DNA of 64,000 nt from contig DINS01000022.1 in the NCBI GenBank assembly GCA_002426015.1, positions 107,845 through 171,844 of the forward strand, read 5' to 3'. Below, in pieces: positions 7,582-16,152 of the stretch (position 1 is its first letter; each line of letters begins with the position of its first letter). The translations under genes were made by a program, and so were the position numbers. The stretch is from Flavobacteriaceae bacterium UBA5534 (GTDB taxonomy: Bacteria; Bacteroidota; Bacteroidia; Flavobacteriales; Flavobacteriaceae). The notes below the pieces were generated by a model. That model was not told the origin of the DNA. It worked only from the letters and a program-made list of their open reading frames with translations, and ran no database searches.

Positions 7582-8319
7582 ATGCCAAAACTTACAGTCA
7601 TCATTCCAACATACAACGAAGAGCACTACATTGGAGACGCTTTATATTCGGTAAGTTTTGCAGATGAAATCATTGTGGTCGATTCCTTTAGTACTGACAG
7701 AACATCGGAAATTGCCAAATCGTATGGTGCCAAGGTCATTCAGCGGAAATTCGATAATTTTTCAAATCAAAAAAATCACGCTTTGCAGTTTGCTACCAAT
7801 GATTGGGTTTTGTTTTTGGATGCAGATGAACGCATTACCTATGCGTTGCAACAAGAGATAAAAGTAGCAATGCATACAGGAAAAATGACTGCCTATAAGC
7901 TCAATTTTCCACATTTTTATATGAATCGTTTTTTGTACCATCACAATAATGATGTGACACGATTGGTAAAACGTGAACAGTGTCATTTTGAAGGTGATGT
8001 GCACGAAAAATTGATTGTGAATGGAACCGTTGGAAAGCTAAAAAACCCTGTATTGCATTTTACCTACAAAGGTTTGGAACATTATATCAGCAAAAAGGAT
8101 ACGTATGCTTGGTTTCAAGCCCATCAGCAATTAAAAAAAGGAAAAAAAGCGACCTACTTTCATTTAGCTTTCAAACCATTCTATCGCTTTTTTCACAGCT
8201 ATATTATTAGAGGTGCATTCTTGGATGGCGTGGCTGGCTTATCGGTTGCAACCATTGATGCTTATGGTGTGTTTTCAAGATATGCAAAATTGATTTTACT
8301 TCAGAAAAACCTAAAATAA
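7582..8319 (+). CDS. Family 2 glycosyltransferase (WaaE/KdtX-like)
   Basis: A 245-residue GT2 of the type that adds a beta-1,4-linked hexose to inner core in other bacteria. I chose the ATG at 7582; an in-frame TTG lies 6 bases earlier. Motifs: VIIPTYNEEHYI, then VVDSFSTDRT (D at about 36), the SNQKNHAL segment, and the DxD motif FLDADERI (about 90-97). The C-terminus has an amphipathic or membrane-associated FYRFFHSY segment. It is a paralogue of the gene at 9181 and is convergent with the deacetylase, which it overlaps by 9 bases. Donor and acceptor unknown. Confidence 0.88.
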   Translation: MPKLTVIIPTYNEEHYIGDALYSVSFADEIIVVDSFSTDRTSEIAKSYGAKVIQRKFDNFSNQKNHALQFATNDWVLFLDADERITYALQQEIKVAMHTGKMTAYKLNFPHFYMNRFLYHHNNDVTRLVKREQCHFEGDVHEKLIVNGTVGKLKNPVLHFTYKGLEHYISKKDTYAWFQAHQQLKKGKKATYFHLAFKPFYRFFHSYIIRGAFLDGVAGLSVATIDAYGVFSRYAKLILLQKNLK

Positions 8320-9033
8320 TTTCAGTTTTCCGAATTTCAATTTCAGCTTGAATTTCAATAAGGAGTCTTCCCCTTTGATATCGATACGTTTGACTTCATA
8401 ATTGTTACTAAACGGAAACGAATTGACTCGGTTTCCGATTCGCAAACCGTATAGAATGTTGTGCTTTTTTAAACTTTGAAAGAAAGCTTTTTGTACTGGG
8501 TCTTTTCGAGGATATTTCCCGTAAGGATACGCCAAAACATTCTCAACTGGTAACTCATGTTTTTTAATAAAATCAAAACACGCTTCAAAATCAGCATCTA
8601 TCTCTTCTATAGATAATTCGTTGTATTTGTTATGATTGAAAGAATGCATTCCTAATTGAACGACCTTACTATCCATTGATTTCAACTGATTGACAGACAT
8701 TAGTTTTTCTTCATTGGTGTTCCAAGAATCGACACCATCAACATACTTGAACGGAATAAAAAACGTCGCCTTTAAATTGTATTTTTTCAATAAAGGATAT
8801 GCCAATTCGAGTTGATTGACATACACATCATCAAAAGTTATAATCACTGATTTTTTAGGCAACGAATGCTCCGAATTGAAATCCTTTAGTTCTGAAAAAT
8901 GAAAAGATTGATAGCCTCTCATGGACAGATAGGCAAACTGTGCTTCCAGCACATCCTTTGCAATGATCAGATCATTGCTGTCATTGATATGATGACAAAC
9001 ATTGTGATACATTAAAATTGGAAGACGTGCCAT
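8311..9033 (-). CDS. Polysaccharide deacetylase family protein (NodB-like, CE4)
   Basis: A 240-residue protein starting MARLPILMYHNV. The NodB homology domain shows VIITFDDVYVNQ (Asp66-Asp67, catalytic base and metal), the metal-ligand motif MHSFNHNKYN (H...H) and AYPYGKYP. No signal peptide is evident, so it may act on a lipid-linked or nucleotide-linked glycan intermediate in the cytoplasm, or on the periplasmic side if exported by another route. It lies between two WaaE-like transferases in the glycan island, so N-deacetylation of an N-acetylhexosamine in LPS or a related glycan is the likely reaction. Substrate is an inference. Confidence 0.85.
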   Translation of the reverse strand: MARLPILMYHNVCHHINDSNDLIIAKDVLEAQFAYLSMRGYQSFHFSELKDFNSEHSLPKKSVIITFDDVYVNQLELAYPLLKKYNLKATFFIPFKYVDGVDSWNTNEEKLMSVNQLKSMDSKVVQLGMHSFNHNKYNELSIEEIDADFEACFDFIKKHELPVENVLAYPYGKYPRKDPVQKAFFQSLKKHNILYGLRIGNRVNSFPFSNNYEVKRIDIKGEDSLLKFKLKLKFGKLKLF

Positions 9034-9140
9034 GGTTTAACAGTGATAAGAGTTAGACTTAAAAGATTCCAAAATAAATCTTGAAATAGTTCAACTAATA
9101 TTTTTTATGTGATTTATAAGCTTCAAAAAATGAGTTTCAC

Positions 9141-9148
9141 TACTTTTG
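9141..9148 (+). promoter_or_regulatory. -7 box of the GT2/GT4 operon
   Basis: TACTTTTG matches TAnnTTTG and lies 32 bases before the start at 9181, in a 147-base divergent gap. No convincing -33 TTG was found. Confidence 0.4.
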
Positions 9149-9180
9149 TTCACAAATCTACATAATTTTATTTCTATTGA

Positions 9181-9927
9181 ATGATTAGTGCGCTTGCTAT
9201 AACTTATAACGAAGAAGAACACATCGAACGCTTTATCAAAAGCCTTTCATTTGTTGATGAACTAATTATAGTAGATTCTAACAGCACAGACCAAACCGTT
9301 ACGATTGCAAAGCAACTGAATGCCAAAGTTTTCACCCGAGATTTTGACGACTTTTCTTCACAGAAAAATTTTGCTTTACAAAAGGCGTCTCACGAGTGGG
9401 TGGTTTTTTTTGATTTGGATGAGATTATTTCAAAAGATTTGGCTGATGAGATACAATCAAAAATAAAAACATCCAAAAATGTATCTGCCTTTAAAGTAAA
9501 ACGTAATTTCTACTTTATGGGACGACGGATGAAATACAGCGGATTTCAAAATGATGCTGTCGTTCGTGTTTTTAAAAAATCTGATTGTAGTTTTGGAACT
9601 AGTCTGGTACACGAGACTTTGGACGTGAATGGCACCACAGAAACACTTAAAAACAAGTCAGACCATTATACTTATAAAAATTTTGATGATTATAATGAGA
9701 AGTTAACGCGTTATAGCAAATTGCAGGCAGAAAATTTATATAACAGCAATAAAAGACCTTCTTTTTATCATTTTTTAATTCGTCCTTTTTGGCGGTTTTT
9801 TCATCAATACTTTATAAAACTTGGGGTTTTGGACGGAAAAGAAGGCTTTATCTTGGCATATATCAATGCGTTTTCGGTATTTAAACGCTATTTGTTTTTA
9901 TGGACTATGTATCGCAAAATTGATTGA
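9181..9927 (+). CDS. Family 2 glycosyltransferase (WaaE/KdtX-like), second copy
   Basis: A 248-residue paralogue of the gene at 7582. It keeps the same block order: ITYNEEEHIERF, IVDSNSTDQT, SSQKNFAL, then FFDLDEII in place of LDADERI, and a C-terminal FWRFFHQYFIK...FKRY segment. The two copies are clearly diverged, so this is an old duplication. It begins a probable two-gene unit with the GT4 gene, 3 bases downstream. Likely adds a core or O-unit hexose; donor unknown. Confidence 0.87.
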   Translation: MISALAITYNEEEHIERFIKSLSFVDELIIVDSNSTDQTVTIAKQLNAKVFTRDFDDFSSQKNFALQKASHEWVVFFDLDEIISKDLADEIQSKIKTSKNVSAFKVKRNFYFMGRRMKYSGFQNDAVVRVFKKSDCSFGTSLVHETLDVNGTTETLKNKSDHYTYKNFDDYNEKLTRYSKLQAENLYNSNKRPSFYHFLIRPFWRFFHQYFIKLGVLDGKEGFILAYINAFSVFKRYLFLWTMYRKID

Positions 9928-9930
9928 TTT

Positions 9931-11025
9931 ATGAGATTACTACAAATTACAGCTTCCAATGTTTGGCGTGGACACGAGCAACAAATAGTTTACTATTATG
10001 ACGAGTTCCAGAATAAAGTGGAACATCAAGTCTTGTTGTGCACTCCAGATACACGCTTGGCAGAGATTGCCAAAGAAAAAAATTATAATTATTACACATT
10101 GCCTTATGCGTCTGGGGAAAAGATAAAATGGATAAAAAAAATCAATCAGATTGTCAAGGAAGAAAAAATCGACATTATCTTAATCCATAATAGCAAAGCG
10201 CATACACTTTCTGTTGTGGCTTCGCTTCTTTTTAGGTTGAAAATTCCTATGGTATTTTTTAGAACACTTATTAAACGTGTCGATACTAATTTTTTAAGAA
10301 CCTGGAAATACAATTATAAGTATTTAAAAATAGTTTGTGTCTCACAAGCTGTCATCGACGAATTAAAACCAGCCATAAAAAATCCTTCGACACTTTCTAT
10401 TGTAGGCAGTGCAACCGATTTGGATGAATTTAAAAACACAAAAAAAAGCTACAAGCTACATGACGAATTAGGCTTGTCACACGACGCACAGCTTATTGCA
10501 AACATATCTGCTTTTGTGGAGTTCAAAGACCATTATACTTTTGTACGAACCGTCAAGTTGCTTAAAGGCAAACTTCCAAAAGCTAAATTTATATTGATTG
10601 GGAAAGGTGAATTGGAAGATGACATCAAGACATTTGCAAAAGAACAAGGTGTTGACGATGTTATTATATTTTTAGGGTTTAGAAAGGATATTCCAGAGAT
10701 TTTTCCCGATTTTGATTTGTTCTTATTTACTTCAAAATTAGAGCCAACTGGAGGCGTTTTATTGGAAGCTTATGCAAGCCATGTACCAATTGTAGCTTCA
10801 AATGCTGGAGGAATCCCAGAAGTTGTGGTCAATGGAAAAACGGGTTTGCTTTGCGAAAAAGAAAATCCTCAAGCATTTGCAGATGCTGTTTTAAAAGTGA
10901 TGAATGATGACATTTTGAAACAATCCTTTGTTGAAAATGGCTATGAACATCTGAAGCAAAATTTCACAAAACAAGTAATTGCTGAAAAAATGTATCAAGA
11001 ATTAAAAAATGCTTTGAAAAAATAA
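9931..11025 (+). CDS. Family 4 glycosyltransferase
   Basis: A GT-B retaining transferase of 364 residues. The acceptor domain covers about residues 1-165. The C-terminal donor domain has IGKGELEDDI, FLGFRKDIPEIF and the E-x7-E motif EPTGGVLLEA (about 271-280), followed by SNAGGIPEVV. It lies 3 bases behind the WaaE-like gene and is probably cotranscribed. It ends 1 base before the stop of the convergent GT2 gene. It belongs to the LPS or surface-glycan pathway; the donor sugar cannot be told. Confidence 0.88.
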   Translation: MRLLQITASNVWRGHEQQIVYYYDEFQNKVEHQVLLCTPDTRLAEIAKEKNYNYYTLPYASGEKIKWIKKINQIVKEEKIDIILIHNSKAHTLSVVASLLFRLKIPMVFFRTLIKRVDTNFLRTWKYNYKYLKIVCVSQAVIDELKPAIKNPSTLSIVGSATDLDEFKNTKKSYKLHDELGLSHDAQLIANISAFVEFKDHYTFVRTVKLLKGKLPKAKFILIGKGELEDDIKTFAKEQGVDDVIIFLGFRKDIPEIFPDFDLFLFTSKLEPTGGVLLEAYASHVPIVASNAGGIPEVVVNGKTGLLCEKENPQAFADAVLKVMNDDILKQSFVENGYEHLKQNFTKQVIAEKMYQELKNALKK

Positions 11026-11026
11026 T

Positions 11027-11842
11027 CTATTTAGACTTGAATTTCTGCCTGATATTTTCTTTGAAAAGTTTAAACCTATACTTGTCGTAGCGCTTCTTCA
11101 ACACCTTACTGGCAGCTTTGCTCAATATGTTACTTTCCAAAATGGGTTTGATGGTATTTAGACTCATGGTAATCATTTTCTTCTTATCGATAGATGTCCA
11201 AACGCCATTGTTATGAATACGATAAACACCCATTTCTTCATCAAACTTTTTTATTTTGGAGTCTTTAATTTGAATCAAAAACAAAGGCCAATCACCAACG
11301 GGAAGTAAGCTAAACCAATCTGGAAGCTCAAAATCATTGCGTAGCACCACTGTGTTTGTCCGTATGTAATTTCTGTTTGCTAAATCTAAAACCGTCGTGG
11401 TTTCTGGAACCTCTCCTTTTAAATAATCGGGTTCAATAGACTCGGTTTCTTGAATAAATACTTTAGAATTATGAAAACTCATCCCATAATCTGGATGTGC
11501 TTCTAAAAAATCGACTTGTTTTTGAAGTTTTAGAGGGTCTGTCCAATAATCATCACCTTCACACAATGCAATATACTTTCCTTTAGTTTTTGGGAAAACA
11601 TAATTTGCCCACGGCTTTATATTTTGAGAATATTGATTTTCTGTTTGAAGTATTGTCACAATCCGATCATCTTTAGCTGCGTATTTTTTTATGATTGCAG
11701 CAGTATTATCTGTAGATGCATCGTCATGAATAATAATCTCTATTGGAAAATTGGTTTGTTGAATCAAAAACCCATTTATGGTTTGGTCAACAAATTTTTC
11801 GTGATTAAAAGTTGTACAACAGATACTTAACAGTGGTTTCAT
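11027..11842 (-). CDS. Family 2 glycosyltransferase, last gene of the amino-sugar operon
   Basis: A 271-residue GT2 with SICCTTFNHEKFV, IHDDASTDNT (about 38-47) and the DxD-type motif CEGDDYWTDP (about 95-104). This WTDP type is common in O-antigen glycosyltransferases. Its ATG overlaps the TGA of the upstream acyltransferase (ATGA at 11839-11842), so translation is coupled. The context suggests it transfers the acylated amino sugar made by the two upstream enzymes. The Lys/Arg-rich tail may contact the membrane. Confidence 0.87.
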   Translation of the reverse strand: MKPLLSICCTTFNHEKFVDQTINGFLIQQTNFPIEIIIHDDASTDNTAAIIKKYAAKDDRIVTILQTENQYSQNIKPWANYVFPKTKGKYIALCEGDDYWTDPLKLQKQVDFLEAHPDYGMSFHNSKVFIQETESIEPDYLKGEVPETTTVLDLANRNYIRTNTVVLRNDFELPDWFSLLPVGDWPLFLIQIKDSKIKKFDEEMGVYRIHNNGVWTSIDKKKMITMSLNTIKPILESNILSKAASKVLKKRYDKYRFKLFKENIRQKFKSK

Positions 11843-12480
11843 TCAATTTTTTCTTTAATGTTTTTAGCAGGATTACCGACAAGGACGCAATTTTCGGGGA
11901 AAGATTTTGTGACATTTGCTTTGGCACCAACCACACAATCATCTCCAATGGTCAACTTTAGAGGAACTATAAGTGAGTTCATTCCCATCAAAACACGTTT
12001 ACCTATTGTGCAATACGAACCTACCATGGCAATTGATGACATATAGCTTGCATCTCCCAATGTTGCATGATGTGCCACAAGACTATTGAAATCAATTACA
12101 CAATCATTCCCGATAGTACAATTGGTACTTATTTTTGCGTTTAAATGAATAAAACAACCTTGTCCTAAATTTGCTGAAGGGCTCACAAAGGCTTTTGGGT
12201 GAATTAGATTTGGTGTTATAGCTCCCAAATCTCTCAATTTAGATGCAATTTCATTTCGCATCCTGTTGTTTCCCATAGTAACTCCAAATGAGATTCCTTC
12301 TATATTTTTGTGATACAAATCTTCGGTGCAACCAATTATAGGAATTCCTAAAACTTTTTCTCCAGTACGATTGTGATCAAAATGATACAATCCTTTGACT
12401 TCAAAGCCACAGTCTTGGGCCAATTCTATAATGACTTCGGTATAGTTACCAACTCCTATTAAAAAAATCTCTTTATTCAA
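11839..12480 (-). CDS. PglD/NeuD-like sugar O/N-acyltransferase
   Basis: A 213-residue hexapeptide-repeat acyltransferase. Residues 1-80 form the PglD-type N-terminal nucleotide-sugar-binding domain (EIFLIGVGNYTEVI). Residues 90-205 form a left-handed beta-helix with VAHHATLGDAS, where the His pair includes the general base seen in PglD, and LVGNPAKNIK at the end. It probably acetylates the amino group added by the aminotransferase encoded immediately upstream, with an 8-base overlap. Acetyl-CoA donor is assumed from the family. NeuD-type O-acetylation is an alternative. Confidence 0.85.
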   Translation of the reverse strand: MNKEIFLIGVGNYTEVIIELAQDCGFEVKGLYHFDHNRTGEKVLGIPIIGCTEDLYHKNIEGISFGVTMGNNRMRNEIASKLRDLGAITPNLIHPKAFVSPSANLGQGCFIHLNAKISTNCTIGNDCVIDFNSLVAHHATLGDASYMSSIAMVGSYCTIGKRVLMGMNSLIVPLKLTIGDDCVVGAKANVTKSFPENCVLVGNPAKNIKEKIE

Positions 12481-13582
12481 TTTGGTTTAGGTTTTTATTT
12501 ATTAAACCACAAATAGTCTTCACTTGCTCTTCTTTTAAATCAAAATATAATGGCAAGCATAGTATTTTAACCGATAGTGCTTCAGAAGCTGGCATTTTAT
12601 CACTTTTAAGATAAGGCAACGTATTTAATGATGGATAAAAATAGCGTCTCGGAAAAATGTTATGATCGTTTAAAACCTTAACAATTTTAAGCAATTGAGC
12701 TTCTGATTCAAAAACTACTGGGAAATAACTGTAATTATATGTGGTTTCTAATCTAATTTTTTGAAATGACAAACGACTATCTAAATGCTTTAAATAAAGC
12801 TTATACAATAACTCTCGTCTAGAAAATATGCCTTCAAGATAAGGCCAAACAGTCAGCCCCATAGCTGCTTGCAACTCACTCATCTTGGCATTGATGCCAA
12901 TGCCGTGAAAATGTTCTGGACCATTGTGCCCAAAATTATGATGATAGTAGAGCTTATCGTGCAATTCTTTATGTTGAGAAAACAAGGCACCTCCTTCAGC
13001 AGTGTGAAATATTTTGGTTGCATGAAAGCTGCAAGTACTCACATCGCCATAATTGAACATTGATTTACCTTTATAAACAACACCAAAACTATGGGCTGCA
13101 TCATAAATTACTTTTAAGTTGTGTTTTTTGGCAATGGTTTCGATAGCATCAACGTCACAAGGGTTTCCAAAAACATGGGTCGCTAAAATAGCTGAAGTTT
13201 TATTGGTGACTTTTTCTTCAATTTTAAGAGGGTCAATCGTAAAAGTATCAACTTCAATATCTGCAAACACTGGTGTTAGTCCTTCCCATGCAATACTGGA
13301 GGTTGTCGCTACATAACTAAAAGGTGTTGTGATAATTTCGCCAGTCAGTCCAAGGGTTTTGATGGCTATTTGTATTGGTAACGTGCCATTGGTGGTGAGT
13401 ATGACATTATTGATTTGATATTTAGATTTTAGTTTTGTTTCTAACTCCAAAACCAAATCACCTCTATTGGTCATCCAACATTTGTCCCAAGATGATTTTA
13501 ATATCTTTTGATATTCATCTTGATTTGGCAAAAATACTTTGGTGACGTTAATACGTTCGTTTTCTATCACTATAAATTTCAA
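12473..13582 (-). CDS. DegT/DnrJ/EryC1/StrS-type sugar aminotransferase
   Basis: A PLP enzyme of 369 residues that aminates a keto-deoxy nucleotide sugar. The PLP-binding Lys190 lies in SFHATKIFHTAEGGAL. Asp161 in YDAAHSFG binds the pyridine nitrogen, and TTNGTLPIQIA (about 63-73) is the phosphate loop. A GTG at 13573 could be an alternative start (ENERINVTKVFLP then near the N-terminus). First gene of a three-gene coupled operon with the PglD-like acyltransferase and a GT2. No dehydratase for the keto-sugar is in this window, so the substrate must come from elsewhere. Confidence 0.9.
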   Translation of the reverse strand: MKFIVIENERINVTKVFLPNQDEYQKILKSSWDKCWMTNRGDLVLELETKLKSKYQINNVILTTNGTLPIQIAIKTLGLTGEIITTPFSYVATTSSIAWEGLTPVFADIEVDTFTIDPLKIEEKVTNKTSAILATHVFGNPCDVDAIETIAKKHNLKVIYDAAHSFGVVYKGKSMFNYGDVSTCSFHATKIFHTAEGGALFSQHKELHDKLYYHHNFGHNGPEHFHGIGINAKMSELQAAMGLTVWPYLEGIFSRRELLYKLYLKHLDSRLSFQKIRLETTYNYSYFPVVFESEAQLLKIVKVLNDHNIFPRRYFYPSLNTLPYLKSDKMPASEALSVKILCLPLYFDLKEEQVKTICGLINKNLNQIE

Positions 13583-13601
13583 TTATGAGTGCATACATTA
13601 A

Positions 13602-13609
13602 CAAAATTA
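13602..13609 (-). promoter_or_regulatory. -7 box of the amino-sugar operon
   Basis: The minus strand reads TAATTTTG, 20 bases before the aminotransferase start, in the divergent gap with tsaC. Confidence 0.4.
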
Positions 13610-13668
13610 CACTAATTTCTACATTTAGCTTTATATATATTATTTTTACTGTCACAAATTTGTTTTAA

Positions 13669-14232
13669 ATGTTTCAGAAAGACATACAAGAATGTTTAAA
13701 AACCCTAAATGAAGGTGGGCTCATACTCTACCCAACAGACACTGTTTGGGGTATTGGATGCGATGCTACTAATGAAGAGGCTGTAAAAAAAGTATTTCAA
13801 CTTAAGCAACGTGAAGATAGTAAGGCACTCATTTGCCTTGTTGTAGATGACAGAATGCTGAAAAAGTATGTCAAAAAAATACCAGAAGCAGCTTTTGATA
13901 TCATTGATATTACTGAAAGTCCGATTACCATTATTTATGATGAACCTCAACACCTCGCGCAAAATTTAATAAGTGCTGATAACAGTATTGCCATACGCAT
14001 TCCAAATGATGATTTTTGCTTTCAGTTACTTCGTCGTTTTAACAAACCAATTGTTTCAACATCAGCTAATATTAGTGGCTATCCAACTCCAAATTCATTT
14101 AAAGAAATATCTGAAGAGATTTTAAAAGGTGTAGACTATGTCGTAAATTTGCATCGCGATAAAATTTGCGATAACCCATCGTCAATTATTAAATTGAGTG
14201 CTAATGGTGTTGTGAAAATTATCCGAAAATAA
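13669..14232 (+). CDS. tsaC: L-threonylcarbamoyladenylate synthase (YrdC/Sua5 family)
   Basis: Makes threonylcarbamoyl-AMP from threonine, bicarbonate and ATP for t6A37 modification of tRNA. The length of 187 residues corresponds to the YrdC domain without the Sua5 extension. Motifs: LYPTDTVWGIGCDA (about 20-33), the KQREDSKAL substrate loop, and PIVSTSANISGYPTP, all diagnostic. Next to the CCA-adding enzyme, another tRNA gene. Cytoplasmic. Confident. Confidence 0.95.
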   Translation: MFQKDIQECLKTLNEGGLILYPTDTVWGIGCDATNEEAVKKVFQLKQREDSKALICLVVDDRMLKKYVKKIPEAAFDIIDITESPITIIYDEPQHLAQNLISADNSIAIRIPNDDFCFQLLRRFNKPIVSTSANISGYPTPNSFKEISEEILKGVDYVVNLHRDKICDNPSSIIKLSANGVVKIIRK

Positions 14233-14236
14233 GTAC

Positions 14237-14254
14237 AAAAAGCTTATGCTTTTT
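14237..14254 (+). terminator. Weak terminator-like hairpin between tsaC and cca
   Basis: AAAAAGC-TTAT-GCTTTTT, a 7-bp AT-rich stem ending in a T run, lies 4 bases after the tsaC stop. It could attenuate transcription into the cca gene. Confidence 0.35.
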
Positions 14255-14268
14255 ACTGAACTGAAAAC

Positions 14269-15693
14269 ATGAACTACAAACAAGCCTTAAAACATCCTGT
14301 TTTTAAAATTATATCTCAATCTGCTAAAGAATTACAATTAGACAGCTATGTAATTGGTGGCTTTGTTCGCGATTTTATTTTAAAAAGAGGTACAGCAAAA
14401 GATATTGATGTGGTAGCTATTGGTAGTGGTATTGAACTTGCAAAACAAGTTGCAAAAAACCTACCTACAAAACCGAAAGTTCAGATTTTTAAAACTTATG
14501 GAACAGCAATGCTTCGCTATGATGATATTGAAATTGAGTTTGTTGGTGCGCGTAAAGAATCATATAATGAAGACAGTAGAAATCCTGTTGTAGAAAATGG
14601 GACACTTGTAGATGACCAAAACCGTCGTGATTTTACAATTAATGCGTTTGCACTTAATTTAGATGAAGCATATTTTGGCGATTTGTTAGACCCTTTTAAT
14701 GGTTTGCAAGATTTAGAAAACAAAATTATTCGCACACCATTAAATCCAGATATTACCTATAGCGATGACCCTTTGCGAATGATGAGAGCAATACGATTTG
14801 CTACACAGCTTAATTTTAAGATTGAGAAAGAATCGTTAAATGCAATCACAAAAAATAATCACAGAATTGAGATTATTACCAATGAGCGTATTGTAGTTGA
14901 ATTAAACAAAATATTAGAAAGCAAAACACCTTCTGTTGGCTTTTTGTTATTAGAACAAACTGGTTTGCTACACTACATTCTTCCAGAATTGATAGCACTT
15001 AAAGGTATTGATGAAGTTGAAGGACAAAAACATAAAGATAACTTTTACCACACATTAGAAGTAGTCGATAATATTGCTAAACATACTGATAATGTATGGT
15101 TACGTTGGGCTGCTTTATTACATGATATTGGTAAAGCACCAACCAAAAAATTTAGTAAAAAAGTAGGTTGGACATTTCATGGTCATGAGTTTGAAGGCTC
15201 AAAAATGGTATATCAATTATTCAAGAGATTAAAAATGCCATTAAATGACAAAATGAAGTTTGTACAAAAAATGGTGTACATGAGTTCTCGTCCTATTGTT
15301 TTAGCAAATGAAGAAGTAACAGATTCGGCTGTGCGAAGATTAGTGTTTGATGCAGGCGATTATGTTGATGATTTAATGACACTTTGTGAGGCAGACATTA
15401 CCACAAAAAACCCAAAGAAATTTAAGAAATACCATAGTAATTTTCAGTTGGTTCGTCAAAAAATTGTTGAAGTTGAAGAGCGCGACCATGTACGTAATTT
15501 TCAACCACCTGTTTCTGGTGAAGAAATCATGGAAACTTTCAATTTAAAACCATCTAAAGAAATTGGTATTATTAAAGAGAAAATAAAAGAAGCGATTCTT
15601 GAAGGTGATATTCCTAATGAACATGATGCTGCATTTCAATTAATGTTAGCGTTAGGCAAAAAATTGGGATTAAGTCATAGTGTTACAAAGTAG
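14269..15693 (+). CDS. cca: CCA tRNA nucleotidyltransferase with HD domain
   Basis: Adds or repairs the 3' CCA of tRNAs. 474 residues. The nucleotidyltransferase head has IGGFVRDFIL and the catalytic KDIDVVA (Asp45, Asp47), then DRRDFTINAFAL, and the base-recognition region DPLRMMRAIRFA. A C-terminal HD phosphohydrolase domain starts around residue 283 (LLHDIGKAP), followed by FHGHEFEGSKM. The end overlaps the start of the four-helix-bundle gene by 14 bases. Poly(A) polymerase is the other option in this family, but the length and HD domain favour CCA addition. Confidence 0.93.
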   Translation: MNYKQALKHPVFKIISQSAKELQLDSYVIGGFVRDFILKRGTAKDIDVVAIGSGIELAKQVAKNLPTKPKVQIFKTYGTAMLRYDDIEIEFVGARKESYNEDSRNPVVENGTLVDDQNRRDFTINAFALNLDEAYFGDLLDPFNGLQDLENKIIRTPLNPDITYSDDPLRMMRAIRFATQLNFKIEKESLNAITKNNHRIEIITNERIVVELNKILESKTPSVGFLLLEQTGLLHYILPELIALKGIDEVEGQKHKDNFYHTLEVVDNIAKHTDNVWLRWAALLHDIGKAPTKKFSKKVGWTFHGHEFEGSKMVYQLFKRLKMPLNDKMKFVQKMVYMSSRPIVLANEEVTDSAVRRLVFDAGDYVDDLMTLCEADITTKNPKKFKKYHSNFQLVRQKIVEVEERDHVRNFQPPVSGEEIMETFNLKPSKEIGIIKEKIKEAILEGDIPNEHDAAFQLMLALGKKLGLSHSVTK

Positions 15694-16090
15694 CAAAGAT
15701 GCAAAGCTTGAAAATTGTATAGAAATATTGGAATCAAATCATACATATAGAAAACTTTTAGTATGGCAAAAAGCTATGGATTTAGTTACTCAAATTTATA
15801 GTGAAGTAAAAGTATTTCCTACAGATGAATTATATGCATTAACCTCTCAAATAAAAAGGTCAGCAATTTCAATTCCAAGTAACATTGCTGAAGGATATGG
15901 AAGAGATGGTCATAAAGATTATTTGAGATTTTTAAATATTGCTTTAAGTTCATTATTCGAACTTCAAACTCAATTGGAAATCGCTTATAATTTAAAATTC
16001 TTAAAGAAAGAAAAATTCAATAAACTTTATGAAGACAGTAGAGAGATTGAACGAATGCTAACAAGTTTCATACGAAAGATTAAAAAATGA
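15680..16090 (+). CDS. Four-helix-bundle protein (S23/TIGR02436 type)
   Basis: A 136-residue all-helical protein. The core begins at HTYRKLLVWQKAMDL and contains the diagnostic RSAISIPSNIAEGYGR and DYLRFLNIALSS segments. Members of this family are encoded in intervening sequences of 23S rRNA and as free-standing genes in many Bacteroidota; their function is not established. The first 20 or so residues overlap the 3' end of cca and may not be translated, because the conserved part starts later. It is followed directly by an octamer tandem repeat. It looks like a small accessory insertion between cca and heme A synthase. Confidence 0.85.
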   Translation: MLQSSKDAKLENCIEILESNHTYRKLLVWQKAMDLVTQIYSEVKVFPTDELYALTSQIKRSAISIPSNIAEGYGRDGHKDYLRFLNIALSSLFELQTQLEIAYNLKFLKKEKFNKLYEDSREIERMLTSFIRKIKK

Positions 16091-16112
16091 AGCAATTAAT
16101 TGCTAAAACCCT

Positions 16113-16152
16113 GAAACTTTGAAACTCTGAAACTCTGAAACTTTGAAACTTT
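16113..16152 (+). repeat. Five tandem copies of octamer GAAACTYT
   Basis: Five head-to-tail octamers (three GAAACTTT, two GAAACTCT) lie between the four-helix-bundle gene and ctaA. The TTG start codon of ctaA at 16151 overlaps the end of the last copy. Copy-number change would alter the ctaA leader but not its reading frame. Confidence 0.85.
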
